A DNA stretch of 64,000 nucleotides from Enterococcus rivorum. GTDB taxonomy: Bacteria > Bacillota > Bacilli > Lactobacillales > Enterococcaceae. The stretch covers positions 1 through 64,000 of the forward strand of contig NZ_MIEK01000045.1 in NCBI RefSeq assembly GCF_001742285.1. Reading direction: 5' to 3'. The position numbers and the translations under genes were made by a program. Positions within the stretch are counted from its first letter, which is position 1. Each line of letters starts with the position of its first letter. Shown here piece after piece: positions 8,971 through 22,427 of this stretch. The notes beneath the pieces were generated by a model. It was given only the letters and a program-made list of their open reading frames with translations, searched no databases and was not told where the DNA came from.

Positions 8971-9779
8971 GAAAAGCGTTCTTAGCAGCGTCATTTATTT
9001 CGGTCATTGCTCCGATGCTGGGGGTGTTTTTAGTGATTCGCCGACAATCGTTAATGGCGGATACGCTGTCTCATGTTTCTTTAGCAGGCGTGGCATTAGG
9101 CTACTTTTTAAATTTGAATCCTGATTTGATGACGTTGGTTGTCGTGATTATTGCAGCTATTATACTAGAATATTTACGAATGATTTACAGTACTTATTCG
9201 GAAATTTCAATTGCTATCTTAATGTCAGGCGGGCTAGCTTTAGCGCTAGTCTTAATGAATCTTAGTGGAGGGAACTCCGCTACCAGTATCCAATCGTATC
9301 TATTTGGTTCAATTGTCACCATAACTTGGAGTCAAGTGGTGATACTGGCGGTTTTATTAGTGATTTTAGTTGTTTTGTTCTTGTTATTTAAGCGGCCAAT
9401 GTACGTGTTGACGTTTGATGAGGACACAGCTCATGTGGATGGATTACCTACGTACTGGATGTCAATGCTGTTCAACGTGATTACAGGAGTAGCCATTGCT
9501 GTAATGATTCCGATTGCAGGAGCCTTATTGATTTCGGCGATTATGGTTCTTCCAGCAGCGATTGGTATGAGAATCGGTAAAGGATTCAATACCGTGGTTT
9601 TCATTAGTGTCATTATGGGAGTCATTGGAATGTTGGCTGGATTAACAAGTTCTTATTATATGGAGACGCCACCAAGCGCCAGCATTACGCTTATTTTTAT
9701 CGGTTTATTTTTAATAGTGAATCTAGCGAAAAAAGCAATTGTTGTGCTTCAACGTAAGAAAAAAATAAACCAACAATAG
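8943..9779 (+). CDS. adcB: Zinc ABC transporter permease
   Basis: ABC-3 family membrane protein, 278 residues, with about eight hydrophobic segments. It begins [18 protein letters not shown], as family members do, and has [21 protein letters not shown] near the start and [19 protein letters not shown] in the later half. Start codon ATG with GGAGG upstream, inside the adcC end. Partner of AdcC and AdcA. Confidence 0.94.
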   Translation: MEMLSYEFMRKAFLAASFISVIAPMLGVFLVIRRQSLMADTLSHVSLAGVALGYFLNLNPDLMTLVVVIIAAIILEYLRMIYSTYSEISIAILMSGGLALALVLMNLSGGNSATSIQSYLFGSIVTITWSQVVILAVLLVILVVLFLLFKRPMYVLTFDEDTAHVDGLPTYWMSMLFNVITGVAIAVMIPIAGALLISAIMVLPAAIGMRIGKGFNTVVFISVIMGVIGMLAGLTSSYYMETPPSASITLIFIGLFLIVNLAKKAIVVLQRKKKINQQ

Positions 9780-9810
9780 CAGGAAAAACGAAAGTTTTTC
9801 TTGCTATTTT
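9775..9810 (+). terminator. Terminator of adcCB
   Basis: AATAGCAGGAAAAAC (9775-9789), a GAAA loop, and GTTTTTCTTGCTATT (9794-9808) followed by T residues. The stem includes the adcB stop codon. Confidence 0.85.
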
Positions 9811-9825
9811 CTTATTTATTCAAGA

Positions 9826-9912
9826 AATTGCGAACTATTTTCATCTTTTGTGAAAAAATACTCGAATTTTTTCTCTTAAGCCCTTATAATAAGGAGCGAA
9901 TAGTTTGAAAAC
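9826..9912 (+). promoter_or_regulatory. Candidate PurBox region of purR
   Basis: Three CGAA-type half sites occur: GCGAACTATTTT (about 9829), CTCGAATTTTTT (9861) and GCGAATAGTTTG (9896). A TATAAT at 9885-9890 has no good -35 hexamer. They resemble the CGAAC core bound by PurR, so autoregulation is possible. Confidence 0.4.
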
Positions 9913-9986
9913 ATACCATAACCTAAACTGGAAAGCAGTTATAGAGAGAAGGAATATCAAACAAAAAAAGAAACGGAGTGACGGAT

Positions 9987-10805
9987 TTGAAAGTTCGGAG
10001 AAGTGAACGTCTAATTGACATGACACAGTATTTATTGGATCATCCACATACATTGGTTTCCTTGACATACTTTGCAGAACGCTATAAATCAGCAAAGTCT
10101 TCTATTAGTGAAGATTTAGCTATTATCAAAAAAACTTTTAAAATGAGAGGAACAGGTATCTTAGAAACGATTCCTGGTGCAGCTGGAGGGGTTCGGTTTA
10201 TTCCCGAGATTCCGTATGAAGAGTCAAAAGAATTAATTACCGCACTATGCGACCGCTTATCAGAGCAAGATCGCTTGCTACCTGGAGGATATGTTTACCT
10301 TTCAGATTTATTAGGAGAACCTGATTTGTTGCGTCAAGTTGGACGAATTATCGCTTCTAAATATTTAGGTAAGCCTATAGATGCTGTAATGACTGTTGCC
10401 ACCAAAGGAGTCCCTATTGCTCAAGCAGTCTCTTATTATTTAAATGTTCCCTTCGTAATTGTAAGAAGAGATTCAAAAATTACAGAAGGTTCTACAGTGA
10501 GTGTGAACTATGTTTCTGGATCATCTGAAAGAATTGAAAAAATGGAACTGTCAAAACGTAGTCTAAAACGTGGCTCAAAAGTTCTTGTAGTAGATGATTT
10601 CATGAAGGGTGGCGGAACTGTCAACGGAATGAAGAGCATGATTGAAGAATTTGAAGCAGAACTCGTTGGCATTACAGTTTTTGCGGAATCTAAATTCAAA
10701 GGGGAACGTGCGATTGATGATTACACCTCATTACTTTATGTCAAAGATGTTGATACCGCAACGAAAACCATTAATGTCGTACCAGGAAACTACTTTAACC
10801 AATAA
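9987..10805 (+). CDS. purR: Purine operon regulator PurR
   Basis: Bacillus/Lactococcus-type PurR of 272 residues: an N-terminal winged helix (KVRRSERLIDMTQYLLDHPHTLVSLTYFAERY) fused to a PRT-fold domain with the PRPP loop VLVVDDFMKGGGTVNGM. It senses PRPP and controls purine genes. Start chosen as TTG 9987 because GGAG lies 8 bases before it and the product aligns with MKxRRS; the in-frame GTG 9978 overlaps that site. Gene order purR-glmU is conserved. Confidence 0.93.
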   Translation: MKVRRSERLIDMTQYLLDHPHTLVSLTYFAERYKSAKSSISEDLAIIKKTFKMRGTGILETIPGAAGGVRFIPEIPYEESKELITALCDRLSEQDRLLPGGYVYLSDLLGEPDLLRQVGRIIASKYLGKPIDAVMTVATKGVPIAQAVSYYLNVPFVIVRRDSKITEGSTVSVNYVSGSSERIEKMELSKRSLKRGSKVLVVDDFMKGGGTVNGMKSMIEEFEAELVGITVFAESKFKGERAIDDYTSLLYVKDVDTATKTINVVPGNYFNQ

Positions 10806-10831
10806 AATAAGTTGCTTTTTTAGAAAGACCA

Positions 10832-10858
10832 GCCTGTCATTTTTGATAGGCTTTTTTT
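10832..10858 (+). terminator. Terminator of purR
   Basis: GCCTGTCA (10832-10839) pairs with TGATAGGC (10844-10851), followed by seven T residues. Confidence 0.85.
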
Positions 10859-11032
10859 AATTGGTCTACTATTTTTTTTAATTGGTTCAGTTGAAAAAGA
10901 GCAGTTATTAAGCTACACTAGGAATTGGTTCTAGTCGTATTTAATAAATGTAAGAGTTTAAGGGAATCTAAAATAAGAACGAAGATAATATAAAAAGAGA
11001 CAATAAATATAGCAAAATTAGGAGTGAAACAA

Positions 11033-12412
11033 GTGGAAAATAGATATGCAATTATTTTAGCCGCGGGTAAAGGAACCCGTATGAAATCGAAACTATACAA
11101 AGTGTTACACCCTGTGGCAGGGAAACCAATGGTAGAGCACATTATAGAGCAAGTGGAAGAAACAAAGCCAACAGAAGTAGTAACAATTGTTGGACATGGG
11201 GCAGAAGCGATTAAAGGCCATTTGGGAGATCGTAGCCAATATGCATTGCAGAATGAACAGAAAGGAACAGGGCATGCAGTAATGCAAGCCAGTGCTCTTT
11301 TAGAAGGCAAAAAAGGGACAACATTAGTAATCACTGGTGATACGCCACTTTTAAAAGCTGAAACATTAAATAACTTGTTTGAATACCATCAAGGGAAAAA
11401 TGCTAGTGCAACAATTTTAACAGCTCATGCAGAAGATCCTACAGGTTATGGTCGAATTATTCGAGATCGGGTTGGAATCGTTGAGAAAATTGTTGAGCAA
11501 AAAGATGCTTCCAATCAAGAAGCACTGGTTCAAGAAATCAATACTGGAACTTTCTGTTTTGACAATGAAGCATTATTCTCTGCTCTTTCAAAAATTAATA
11601 CTAACAACTCACAGGGAGAGTATTACTTAACGGATATTATTGAAATTTTGAAAAAAGAAGGCAAAACAATTGCTGCGTATCAAATGGATATCTTTGAAGA
11701 AGCAATGGGAGTTAATGACCGCGTTGCTTTAGCAGAAGCCAATAAAATTATGCATCGTCGTTTGAATAAAATGCATATGATGAATGGTGTCACCTTGGTT
11801 GATCCAGAGAATACATATATTGATGAAGGAGTTATTATTGGCTCAGATACAGTGATTGAAGCCGGTGTCCAAATAAAAGGTGCAACTGTAATTGGAGAAG
11901 ATTGCTTTATCGGTGCGAACTCTGAAATTGTTGATAGTAAAATTGCAGATAATGTAAAAATTATCCAATCAGTGCTAGAAAAAAGTGTTGTGCATAAAGA
12001 TGCGGATGTAGGACCTTTTGCACACCTACGCCCAAATGCAGAAATCGGTGAACGCGTTCATATTGGAAATTTTGTTGAAGTGAAGAATGCTAGTCTTGAT
12101 GAAGATACAAAAGTTGGTCATTTAACGTATGTTGGTGATGCAAAACTTGGCAAAGATATCAATGTCGGCTGTGGTGTTGTTTTTGTAAATTATGATGGAC
12201 AAGCGAAGCATCAAACGATTATCGGAGATCATTCATTTATTGGATCTAATGTAAATCTAGTTTCTCCCGTGACGGTTGAAAAGAACGCTATGATTGCTGC
12301 TGGTTCAACCATTACTAAAGATGTGGCAGAACATGATTTAGCTATCGCTCGTGCAAAACAAGAAAATAAAGCCGGTTATGCAAAAAAATTCCCATATTTT
12401 AAAGGGGAATAA
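11033..12412 (+). CDS. glmU: Bifunctional GlcNAc-1-P uridyltransferase / GlcN-1-P acetyltransferase
   Basis: Makes UDP-GlcNAc for peptidoglycan and wall polymers. The N-terminal pyrophosphorylase has [35 protein letters not shown] and EYYLTDI. The C-terminal left-handed beta-helix has [25 protein letters not shown] and [11 protein letters not shown]. 459 residues, normal. GTG 11033 is 8 bases after GGAG; the in-frame GTG 11024 overlaps that site. Confidence 0.96.
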   Translation: MENRYAIILAAGKGTRMKSKLYKVLHPVAGKPMVEHIIEQVEETKPTEVVTIVGHGAEAIKGHLGDRSQYALQNEQKGTGHAVMQASALLEGKKGTTLVITGDTPLLKAETLNNLFEYHQGKNASATILTAHAEDPTGYGRIIRDRVGIVEKIVEQKDASNQEALVQEINTGTFCFDNEALFSALSKINTNNSQGEYYLTDIIEILKKEGKTIAAYQMDIFEEAMGVNDRVALAEANKIMHRRLNKMHMMNGVTLVDPENTYIDEGVIIGSDTVIEAGVQIKGATVIGEDCFIGANSEIVDSKIADNVKIIQSVLEKSVVHKDADVGPFAHLRPNAEIGERVHIGNFVEVKNASLDEDTKVGHLTYVGDAKLGKDINVGCGVVFVNYDGQAKHQTIIGDHSFIGSNVNLVSPVTVEKNAMIAAGSTITKDVAEHDLAIARAKQENKAGYAKKFPYFKGE

Positions 12413-12422
12413 AAGAGCGCAT

Positions 12423-12596
12423 ATGAAAAGGAAATCGGTTGTTTTATTTCGCTTAGTTTTGTTGATTTTAGGAATAGTTGCTACGTATACTTATGTGAGA
12501 GTTTCCAAGGAAAATGAAGTAGAAGCGATTATCTTGGATAAAGATGGAAAACAAATAGAACCCGTTGAAAGTAGCTTAGAGAACGTAGGAGATTAA
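12423..12596 (+). CDS. Small membrane protein downstream of glmU
   Basis: A 57-residue protein with a basic start (MKRKSVVLFR), one membrane helix (LVLLILGIVATYTYVRV) and an acidic outer tail. No function recognised. It follows glmU by 10 bases and precedes a strong terminator, so it is probably co-transcribed. The ribosome site is weak. Confidence 0.55.
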   Translation: MKRKSVVLFRLVLLILGIVATYTYVRVSKENEVEAIILDKDGKQIEPVESSLENVGD

Positions 12597-12612
12597 AAGT
12601 AAATAGTAAAGT

Positions 12613-12649
12613 AAAAAAACGGTGAGGAGTTTTTCCTCACTGTTTTTTT
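12613..12649 (+). terminator. Terminator of glmU operon
   Basis: AACGGTGAGGA pairs with TCCTCACTGTT around a short T loop, with A and T tracts on the two sides. Confidence 0.88.
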
Positions 12650-12654
12650 ACTTG

Positions 12655-12858
12655 TGAAGAGATGAGGAGGGGACAAAACTAAAAATCAGTTTTGTTTCAT
12701 CCTCTAAAGCCAAATAAACGACGGTCAAAAGTCTGGGTCTTCGGAAATTTCCCGAAATCACTCAATACAGAAAGCCTATTGTGCGCTTTTCGCTCCCAAT
12801 TCTCGCCCCAAAACGACTTCTGCTTCAACCTCCTTGCGGCACTTATCTGTACTTACTA
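12655..12858. repeat. Gene-free stretch with repeat-like hairpin
   Basis: Begins with GAGGA..ACAAAACT / AGTTTTGT..TCCTC (about 12663-12702), a hairpin type often seen in enterococcal spacers, followed by unusually GC-rich bases with no open frame. I could not match it to copies A-C. Confidence 0.3.
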
Positions 12859-12859
12859 C

Positions 12860-13495
12860 TCAATTTTTTAACGAATCAATCCATTTTAATGCTAGTAAAA
12901 AAGAAAGCAACGACAACGACAGATAGCCGAGTGAAATTTTAACGATACTTATTGGAGACAATAAAACTAAGCTGTCATAGCTTAATCCTTCAAATAGCCA
13001 AAAATTATTTACTGTGGAGACTAGATTGTTGACTAAAGCATTAGCTATCATGATACCAAGAAAGAGGCTAACTAATATTTCTATTAATTGTTCAACAGAA
13101 AATTCTAAAGCTAGAGAAAGATTGTTCCCACCGTTCAACTTTTTTACTAAAATACTCTCTTTACTCAATAAAAAATTTCTCTGAAGGACAATAAAAAAGT
13201 AGACGATAAATAGGAATAGAAGAAATACACTTGATACAAAAAAGAGCTTTTCCAAGAGCGATAAAACCCAGATTAGTTCTCCGCTAGTGTCTACTTTTGG
13301 TATATTATTCGTATTGCTGTCACGTATCTTTAGTTCATGTATCTTTGCGCTGTGAAAAATAGATCTAAATAAGAAAAAAATACTAATCATAGTAATAGCG
13401 ATAGTGCTTTTCAATAGTTTAAAAAGAGTCGTTTTATAGTTCAATTTTTTAGTTTTAAAGACACGTTTCATCAGATAGAATATTTTCAATGACAA
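12860..13495 (-). CDS. FtsX-like ABC transporter permease
   Basis: A 211-residue membrane protein with a basic N-terminus, a first helix near 30-46, an extracellular segment, and three further helices near 84-108, 137-160 and 178-203. The layout is FtsX/MacB-permease-like but short. It lies 30 bases after the ATPase gene and surely works with it. Such pairs handle peptides, antimicrobials or wall hydrolase activation; no target can be read here. Confidence 0.65.
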   Translation of the reverse strand: MSLKIFYLMKRVFKTKKLNYKTTLFKLLKSTIAITMISIFFLFRSIFHSAKIHELKIRDSNTNNIPKVDTSGELIWVLSLLEKLFFVSSVFLLFLFIVYFFIVLQRNFLLSKESILVKKLNGGNNLSLALEFSVEQLIEILVSLFLGIMIANALVNNLVSTVNNFWLFEGLSYDSLVLLSPISIVKISLGYLSLSLLSFLLALKWIDSLKN

Positions 13496-13525
13496 TCACT
13501 TCCCTTTCTGTTTTGATTTTTTCGT

Positions 13526-14176
13526 TCATGTAATAGTTTGATGTTTTATTTCTAAAGTCTTATTAGGAAATTTTTCCTGTATTTTCTCATCGTGGGTTGC
13601 AATCACCACCGTTGTTCCATTCAAGTTGAGTTCTTTCAGCAATTCGATGACTTTAAATGCATTAGCATCATCCAAATTGGCTGTAGGTTCGTCAGCAATT
13701 ATTATTTTAGGTTGTACGATACAAGCTCTTGCGATGGCGACTCTTTGTTGCTCACCACCAGATAGCTCATGAGGGAAACACGTTTCTTTCTCCCTTAAAC
13801 CAACCATAGCCAATACAGCTCTCACACGGTCTTGAATTATTGCGGATTTAAGACCTTCTATTTCGAGGCGATAGGACAAGTTATCAAAAACGGTTAGTTC
13901 CTGAATCAATTTAAAATCTTGAAAAATAATTCCCACATTTCTTCTATATTCTGTCATTTCTTTATTTTTAAATGAATGAGTGGCCTGATTATTAATAAGA
14001 ATAGCTCCTCTAGTAGGTATTTCTTCTAGCGTCAATAGCTTTAAAAAAGTGCTTTTCCCAGCACCGCTTTTTCCAATTAGATAGATGAATTCTCCGGCTT
14101 CAATTCGAAGAGTAATATTTTTTAACCCCAAACTGTCATTTTTATAAATTTTAGTGACATCCAAAAAATCAATCAT
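13526..14176 (-). CDS. FtsE/LolD-type ABC transporter ATP-binding protein
   Basis: 216 residues with Walker A GKSGAGKST, Q-loop IFQDFKLIQELTVFDNL, signature LSGGEQQR, Walker B IIIADEPT and H-loop ATHDEK. The subfamily is the MacB/FtsE/LolD group. First gene of a two-gene operon with the permease. The true FtsEX pair is normally next to prfB, so this is probably an extra system. Confidence 0.85.
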   Translation of the reverse strand: MIDFLDVTKIYKNDSLGLKNITLRIEAGEFIYLIGKSGAGKSTFLKLLTLEEIPTRGAILINNQATHSFKNKEMTEYRRNVGIIFQDFKLIQELTVFDNLSYRLEIEGLKSAIIQDRVRAVLAMVGLREKETCFPHELSGGEQQRVAIARACIVQPKIIIADEPTANLDDANAFKVIELLKELNLNGTTVVIATHDEKIQEKFPNKTLEIKHQTIT

Positions 14177-14276
14177 TGGTTTTCATCCTTTGTAATTATT
14201 TTGTTTCAACTATTGTTTAAGTGTTTAAAATTAATGGTTAAAATAGAGGGGATATCTAATTCTAGCACAAAAAAAA

Positions 14277-14310
14277 GGGAGAATAATCAGATTGTTCCGA
14301 TTATTCTCCC
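14277..14310 (-). terminator. Terminator of 6-phospho-beta-glucosidase gene
   Basis: GGGAGAATAATC and GATTATTCTCCC form a perfect 12-bp stem. On the minus strand it is followed by eight T residues. Confidence 0.9.
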
Positions 14311-14383
14311 CTTTTCCGTTTTCTATTCTATTTTTTAGCTTGTAACTACAAATGAAGGAGTCTTTTATTTCTCTTAAAAATAG

Positions 14384-15817
<1,434 letters not shown>

Positions 15818-15982
15818 CTACTCCTTCATATTTATACAGAGTTATCTAGGAAAAACCACTTCCTTGTCATCACTACCTTTTAATGATCTCTGAGAATATT
15901 TTCCTCTGTTTTTAAGTACTCATTTTTCAATTCATCAAGTGGATTACGAGGGAAGAAAAATAACTGGTTGTAAAAAACAGCG

Positions 15983-16196
15983 GAACTAGGTTGTGTTTAA
16001 AAACGATAGTGACATCAATAGTAGTTACTGCCAGTAAACTTGTTTAGACGCCAATGTGAATTATTTAGGCTCACTGTCTATTTAGCTCAAGTTTGAAGTT
16101 TAGAAGCTCTGAAACCTAACCTTTGGGCTCAAGCGGTTCTACGGTTTTCCACTGGCACCGACTGCTAGTAGTGGAGCGGAAATAGTTTCCTAGTTC
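15983..16196. repeat. Dispersed intergenic repeat, copy B
   Basis: Bounded by an inverted repeat GAACTAGG (15983-15990) / CCTAGTTC (16189-16196). Its left edge, GGTTGTGTTTAAAAACGATAGTGACATC, is given here in short: GGTTGTGTTTAAAAACGATA closely matches the start of copy C. Its right part is collinear with copy A in reverse orientation. No coding potential. It lies between the PTS and glucosidase genes. Confidence 0.65.
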
Positions 16197-16231
16197 ACTC
16201 TTGCAATTAGGTGTTGTCTAGTAAAAAGAAA

Positions 16232-16266
16232 ATTACGTGAAATAAAGGATATTTTTCTCACGTAAT
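16232..16266 (-). terminator. Terminator of the beta-glucoside PTS gene
   Basis: ATTACGTGA (16232-16240) and TCACGTAAT (16258-16266). Read on the minus strand the stem is followed by TTTCTTTTT. Confidence 0.7.
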
Positions 16267-16317
16267 CTTCTTATATGGTTTCAATCTTAGAACGACAAGT
16301 GTAAATTCTTCGCTAGC

Positions 16318-18324
<2,007 letters not shown>

Positions 18325-18446
18325 CTATGCTCCTTTTGTTCATAATTTATAGTAAGAGAATCTTCTCTTAGCTCCTTTTTTGATGATTGGTTCAGTTAGA
18401 TATTACTATAGTGACAACGCTATCAATTGTTTGTTTCTTTTTCGTT

Positions 18447-18461
18447 TTGAAACGCTTTCAA
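18447..18461 (-). promoter_or_regulatory. cre site (CcpA operator)
   Basis: TTGAAACGCTTTCAA matches the WTGNAARCGNWWWCA consensus read on the minus strand, and is nearly palindromic. It lies about 20 bases upstream of a TTGATA-like -35 on the minus strand for the PTS operon. Confidence 0.85.
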
Positions 18462-18758
18462 ATTAAAATCTATAAGTATTTCAAAAAGTAAGTTTAGGAT
18501 TACGCGGTCATTTAATATTTTTTATTATACCATTATAACTTTCTAAAAGAAATATCCTTTTTTGAAAAAGGGAGAAAATAAAGAGGTTTTATAGAAATTT
18601 TCTATTAATAGAAGTTTAATAAAAAAATGCTAATAAGTTAGAATAAGATTCTAGCTCTTAGCATTTTTTTAAAATTAAATCTTCTGTTTTGATTCGAATG
18701 ATTTTAAGCTAGTAGACACGAGTAATTTTTTTACTTATAGTAAGAGATCCTCGTGTGA

Positions 18759-21700
18759 TTAACTAGCTTTCTTTTTTCTATAAACATAAATACTTCCAGA
18801 AATCAAAATGATCACAAAACCTATACCAAAGTAGGTAGTTACTTGTTCACCTGTTAGAGGGAACTCCTGTTTTTTATCTGTTTTGTCTTTTGGTTTTTCT
18901 TTTTCTTTTTCTTTTTCTTCTTCTGGTTTTGGTATTTGTTTCGAATTGAAGTCTTTTTCAGAAATGGAAACAATTCGTTTACCAGGGAAGGGCTCTTTGT
19001 ATTGAGTTAAATCAACTGCTGATGTGGCATCGTAGGCGCGGATTGCCGTTGCTCGTTCTAAATAATTGATAAAGACCGTATCTAGAGAAGGTCCTTCTTC
19101 TCGTTCTCCTCCCAGCATAGTATACCCATCACCGCCAGCAGCTAAAAAATCATTGGTTGCCATGCGATAGGTTTTCTTTTTATCTATGGGTTCAAATTTA
19201 CCTGTCTCACGATTTTGAATTTCTACTTGTAAAACACGTTCACCTACTATGTTTTTGCCGGTTCCATTCCCTTCATCATTAGGTAAAAGCGTTCCTTTTT
19301 TCACAGAATCATAATGAACTCGAATGGTGCTGGAAACGTGTAAAAATCCGCCGTTAGCACCAAGTTTAGGCTGTTTGTAATCGTCTAACAGAATTGTACC
19401 ATCTTCTGCTTTTTGAGGAGCTGAGCGAAGAGACATTTCAAACATTTCTTTCACTTGTGCCCCAGTGACTTCAATTTGTGCAATACTATTACCAAACGGT
19501 AATACCGCAATGATATCCCCTAAAGTAATTGCACCTGGTTCGATGTTTGCGCGAATCCCACCACCGTTTGTCACAGCGAAGTCACTTGGATTACTAAATC
19601 CATCCTGACCATAAGCCAGCATCGCATCACTAATGACATTGCCTAGATTCGTTTCTCTTGTTCGGACGTTATCACGTTCCCCGTTAAATTGGAAAGGATT
19701 GTAAGGGATGACTTCTTTAGAACCCCATTCTTTAAACCTTGCTGCAGCAGCATCTACTAAAGTTTTAATGGTAGAATTTTCTTGAAGAGTAGCTAAATTT
19801 TGGGCTGAAGTTAAAGTAGCTTCTTTTTTTGAAAAATCTACTAAATCAATGGTTACCATCCCAACATTGTTTAAATAGTTTCCTGTTTGGTTATAGATGA
19901 CATTGCCGAAACGTTTGCCACCTTTGACTGCTGTATGAGAATGACCATCCAAAACAGTGATATTTAAGGTACCAAATTCTTTACTTAATGTTTCTGCTAA
20001 AGTATCTCCTCGCCATTTTTCAGGAGTGGTTTCATCAATGCCTAAATGACCAGTAACAATAAATGCATCAATTTTTTTCCCGGATTTTTGGATTTCATGA
20101 ATCACTTTTTTTGTTTCGTCGATAGGTTCTTTAAATGTTAGTCCCTTCACATTATTTGGATGGGTTTTATTTCCAGTTTCAGGCGTTGTTACACCAATGA
20201 TGGCATAATTTTTGCCAGCTTTTTCTACGATTGTATAAGGTTTAAATATTCTTTCGTTGCCTTTATAGGTATTGGCGGAAAGAAGCGGGAAATTCATTGC
20301 TTCCTGATATTTCATCGCAGTTTCAAAACCGAAATCAAATTCATGATTTCCAACAGCCATCGCATCATAACCAACAGCATTCATTATTTCTACCATATCC
20401 ATCCCTTTAGAAAAGTTAGAGATAGGAAGTCCTTGTAAGGCATCTCCGGCATCAATTAAAAGCTCTGGTTCTTCTATATCTTTGTATGTTTTTAATCGAG
20501 CCATACCTAAAACGTCTTTTCCATTTCCTTCCATGCGACCGTGCACATCATTAGTGTGCATGATTGTAACGATTGTTGGTTCGTAACCGGCATTAATGAC
20601 CTCTTGTTTAGTAATTGCTTTGACATTCGGTGTTCTACCGTCAGCAGAAGCCTCTGTTTTCAATACGCCATCATTTACTAACTGAACAGCTAATTTGCGC
20701 CAGTTACTATTAAAATGATAACCTACAACTTCCCAATTTTTTTCTATTTCCTTCTCTGGATCAAGAGTTCCTTTTTCTTGAATATAGTCAGCAATAAAGC
20801 CTCTTAGCGTTTCTGGATCAGTGGATTTAAGAGGTGCTTCTGTGACGATTTTTTGACTTAACAATCCTTCATAGCGGTAATTATTCATAGCAATCGTGTA
20901 TGTTTCTTGAAGATTTACAGGTTTTCCCTCAATTGTAGGATTGATAATTCGTTCACCAGCAGGTTTTGAGATATCAATTTTATAGTTAATTCCAGAAAAA
21001 ATGTCATAGTTGTAGACACGAATATTTTTGTTAAAACTGATAGTTAAATCATCTGGTTGTGGGGTATTATAGTAAGCTGCTTGGTTTTCCATGTATTTCA
21101 GAAGATTTGCTCCTGTAATATTCACACTGACTAAGGTGTTAGGGTATTTATAAATATCAAATACATTAGAATAAGAGATATTTCCAGCATTCAGTTTACT
21201 ATCTGCTTTGAATAAGGCAGCGGCACCGATTTGAGCACCGGTAACTTTTCGTTGAACGTTATTGATTAAGGAAATCATAGCTGTTGGACGTAATTGTGCT
21301 TCTGGAATTCCTTTGACTTCTTCTTTTGGTAAAAAATCACCTGTCGCTGTTCCGATAGGCTTTGAAATAAAGGTACGTGTTGTTTCATGGTATTCTTTCG
21401 TTTTTTCTTTCAGTTGGCTATCAGCGGCAACTTTGGTTGTATCAATAATTTCAGCTTGGCTGTTCTTGACTTGCCATTTATTTTCGGTATTTTTCTCAAT
21501 TGCTAAATCAATCCGGACCATTTGGACACCTGTATCACGAGGACCACCAATGGGTACAAGCTTTGTAGGCCCTTGAACTTTTTCCGCAAAAGAACGATGG
21601 TCATGTCCTAAAATATAAGCATCAATACCACTTACGTTGCTGATGACTTGATCGGCACTTGCCGCAGGATCGCTATTTTGTCGACCGGCATGAATTGAGG

Positions 21701-22427
21701 CAACGATAATATCAGCTGTGCCTTCGAATTCTGCAACTGCTAGTTCTGCTTCTTCTTTCAGTGGTTCAAACCGTAAAGATTCCACTTTCCCTCCATCCCA
21801 GAAAGGAATATGAGGAATAGTTAAACCAATAATTCCGACAGTCAAATCTTTTGTTCCATCGCCATCTAAATCGATTTCTTTTTTAGTAGTACCTTTAACG
21901 AATCTCTGATTTTTTGTTTTTAAGTAAGTGTTGGCAGATAGAAGAGGGAAACTAGCCTCATCTTCTATTTTTTTGATGAGGTCTAAACCAAAGTTAAACT
22001 CATGATTTCCTAACACCATTGCGTCATATTCCATATAATTCATCGCTTGAATCACAGGATTTTTTTGATCACTTAATGGCTTTTTGTTGTACAGATCATC
22101 TGTCAAAATGGTTCCTTGAATGATATCCCCATTATCAATAAGTAAAGTTCCATTTGGATTTTCTGCTCGAATATTTTTTACCACTGTACTGACTTGAGAC
22201 AATCCTACTGGTATTTGCTTGTCGTCTTCGTAGGACCAATTCCATAATTGACCATGAACATCTGAGGTGCCTAAAATCGTTAAATTTTGAACAGTTTCTT
22301 CTTTTGGTGATTGATTGTTGCTATTTTCTATCGCTAAAGCAGTTGGTACGTTGAAAACCATAACTATTGTCAAGAAAAGTACTAAATAAAACCCTAACTT
22401 AAATTGCTTCAATTTTTTCTTTTTCAC
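18759..22427 (-). CDS. Wall-anchored double 5'-nucleotidase / cyclic nucleotide phosphodiesterase
   Basis: A 1222-residue exported protein with two complete metallophosphatase plus 5'-nucleotidase C-terminal modules. Module 1: LTILGTSDVHGQLWNW, DNGDIIQGT, GNHEFNFG, LGHDHRSF. Module 2: VTIMHTNDVHGRMEG, DAGDALQG, GNHEFDFG, LDGHSHTA, then NGGGIRANI and NDFLAAGGDGYTML. Signal peptide at the start. At the end a charged linker rich in Lys/Glu, an FPLTG sorting motif, a membrane helix and a basic tail. The architecture resembles Bacillus YfkN. It probably scavenges extracellular nucleotides and could make adenosine at the surface. Confidence 0.92.
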   Translation of the reverse strand: MKKKKLKQFKLGFYLVLFLTIVMVFNVPTALAIENSNNQSPKEETVQNLTILGTSDVHGQLWNWSYEDDKQIPVGLSQVSTVVKNIRAENPNGTLLIDNGDIIQGTILTDDLYNKKPLSDQKNPVIQAMNYMEYDAMVLGNHEFNFGLDLIKKIEDEASFPLLSANTYLKTKNQRFVKGTTKKEIDLDGDGTKDLTVGIIGLTIPHIPFWDGGKVESLRFEPLKEEAELAVAEFEGTADIIVASIHAGRQNSDPAASADQVISNVSGIDAYILGHDHRSFAEKVQGPTKLVPIGGPRDTGVQMVRIDLAIEKNTENKWQVKNSQAEIIDTTKVAADSQLKEKTKEYHETTRTFISKPIGTATGDFLPKEEVKGIPEAQLRPTAMISLINNVQRKVTGAQIGAAALFKADSKLNAGNISYSNVFDIYKYPNTLVSVNITGANLLKYMENQAAYYNTPQPDDLTISFNKNIRVYNYDIFSGINYKIDISKPAGERIINPTIEGKPVNLQETYTIAMNNYRYEGLLSQKIVTEAPLKSTDPETLRGFIADYIQEKGTLDPEKEIEKNWEVVGYHFNSNWRKLAVQLVNDGVLKTEASADGRTPNVKAITKQEVINAGYEPTIVTIMHTNDVHGRMEGNGKDVLGMARLKTYKDIEEPELLIDAGDALQGLPISNFSKGMDMVEIMNAVGYDAMAVGNHEFDFGFETAMKYQEAMNFPLLSANTYKGNERIFKPYTIVEKAGKNYAIIGVTTPETGNKTHPNNVKGLTFKEPIDETKKVIHEIQKSGKKIDAFIVTGHLGIDETTPEKWRGDTLAETLSKEFGTLNITVLDGHSHTAVKGGKRFGNVIYNQTGNYLNNVGMVTIDLVDFSKKEATLTSAQNLATLQENSTIKTLVDAAAARFKEWGSKEVIPYNPFQFNGERDNVRTRETNLGNVISDAMLAYGQDGFSNPSDFAVTNGGGIRANIEPGAITLGDIIAVLPFGNSIAQIEVTGAQVKEMFEMSLRSAPQKAEDGTILLDDYKQPKLGANGGFLHVSSTIRVHYDSVKKGTLLPNDEGNGTGKNIVGERVLQVEIQNRETGKFEPIDKKKTYRMATNDFLAAGGDGYTMLGGEREEGPSLDTVFINYLERATAIRAYDATSAVDLTQYKEPFPGKRIVSISEKDFNSKQIPKPEEEKEKEKEKPKDKTDKKQEFPLTGEQVTTYFGIGFVIILISGSIYVYRKKKAS

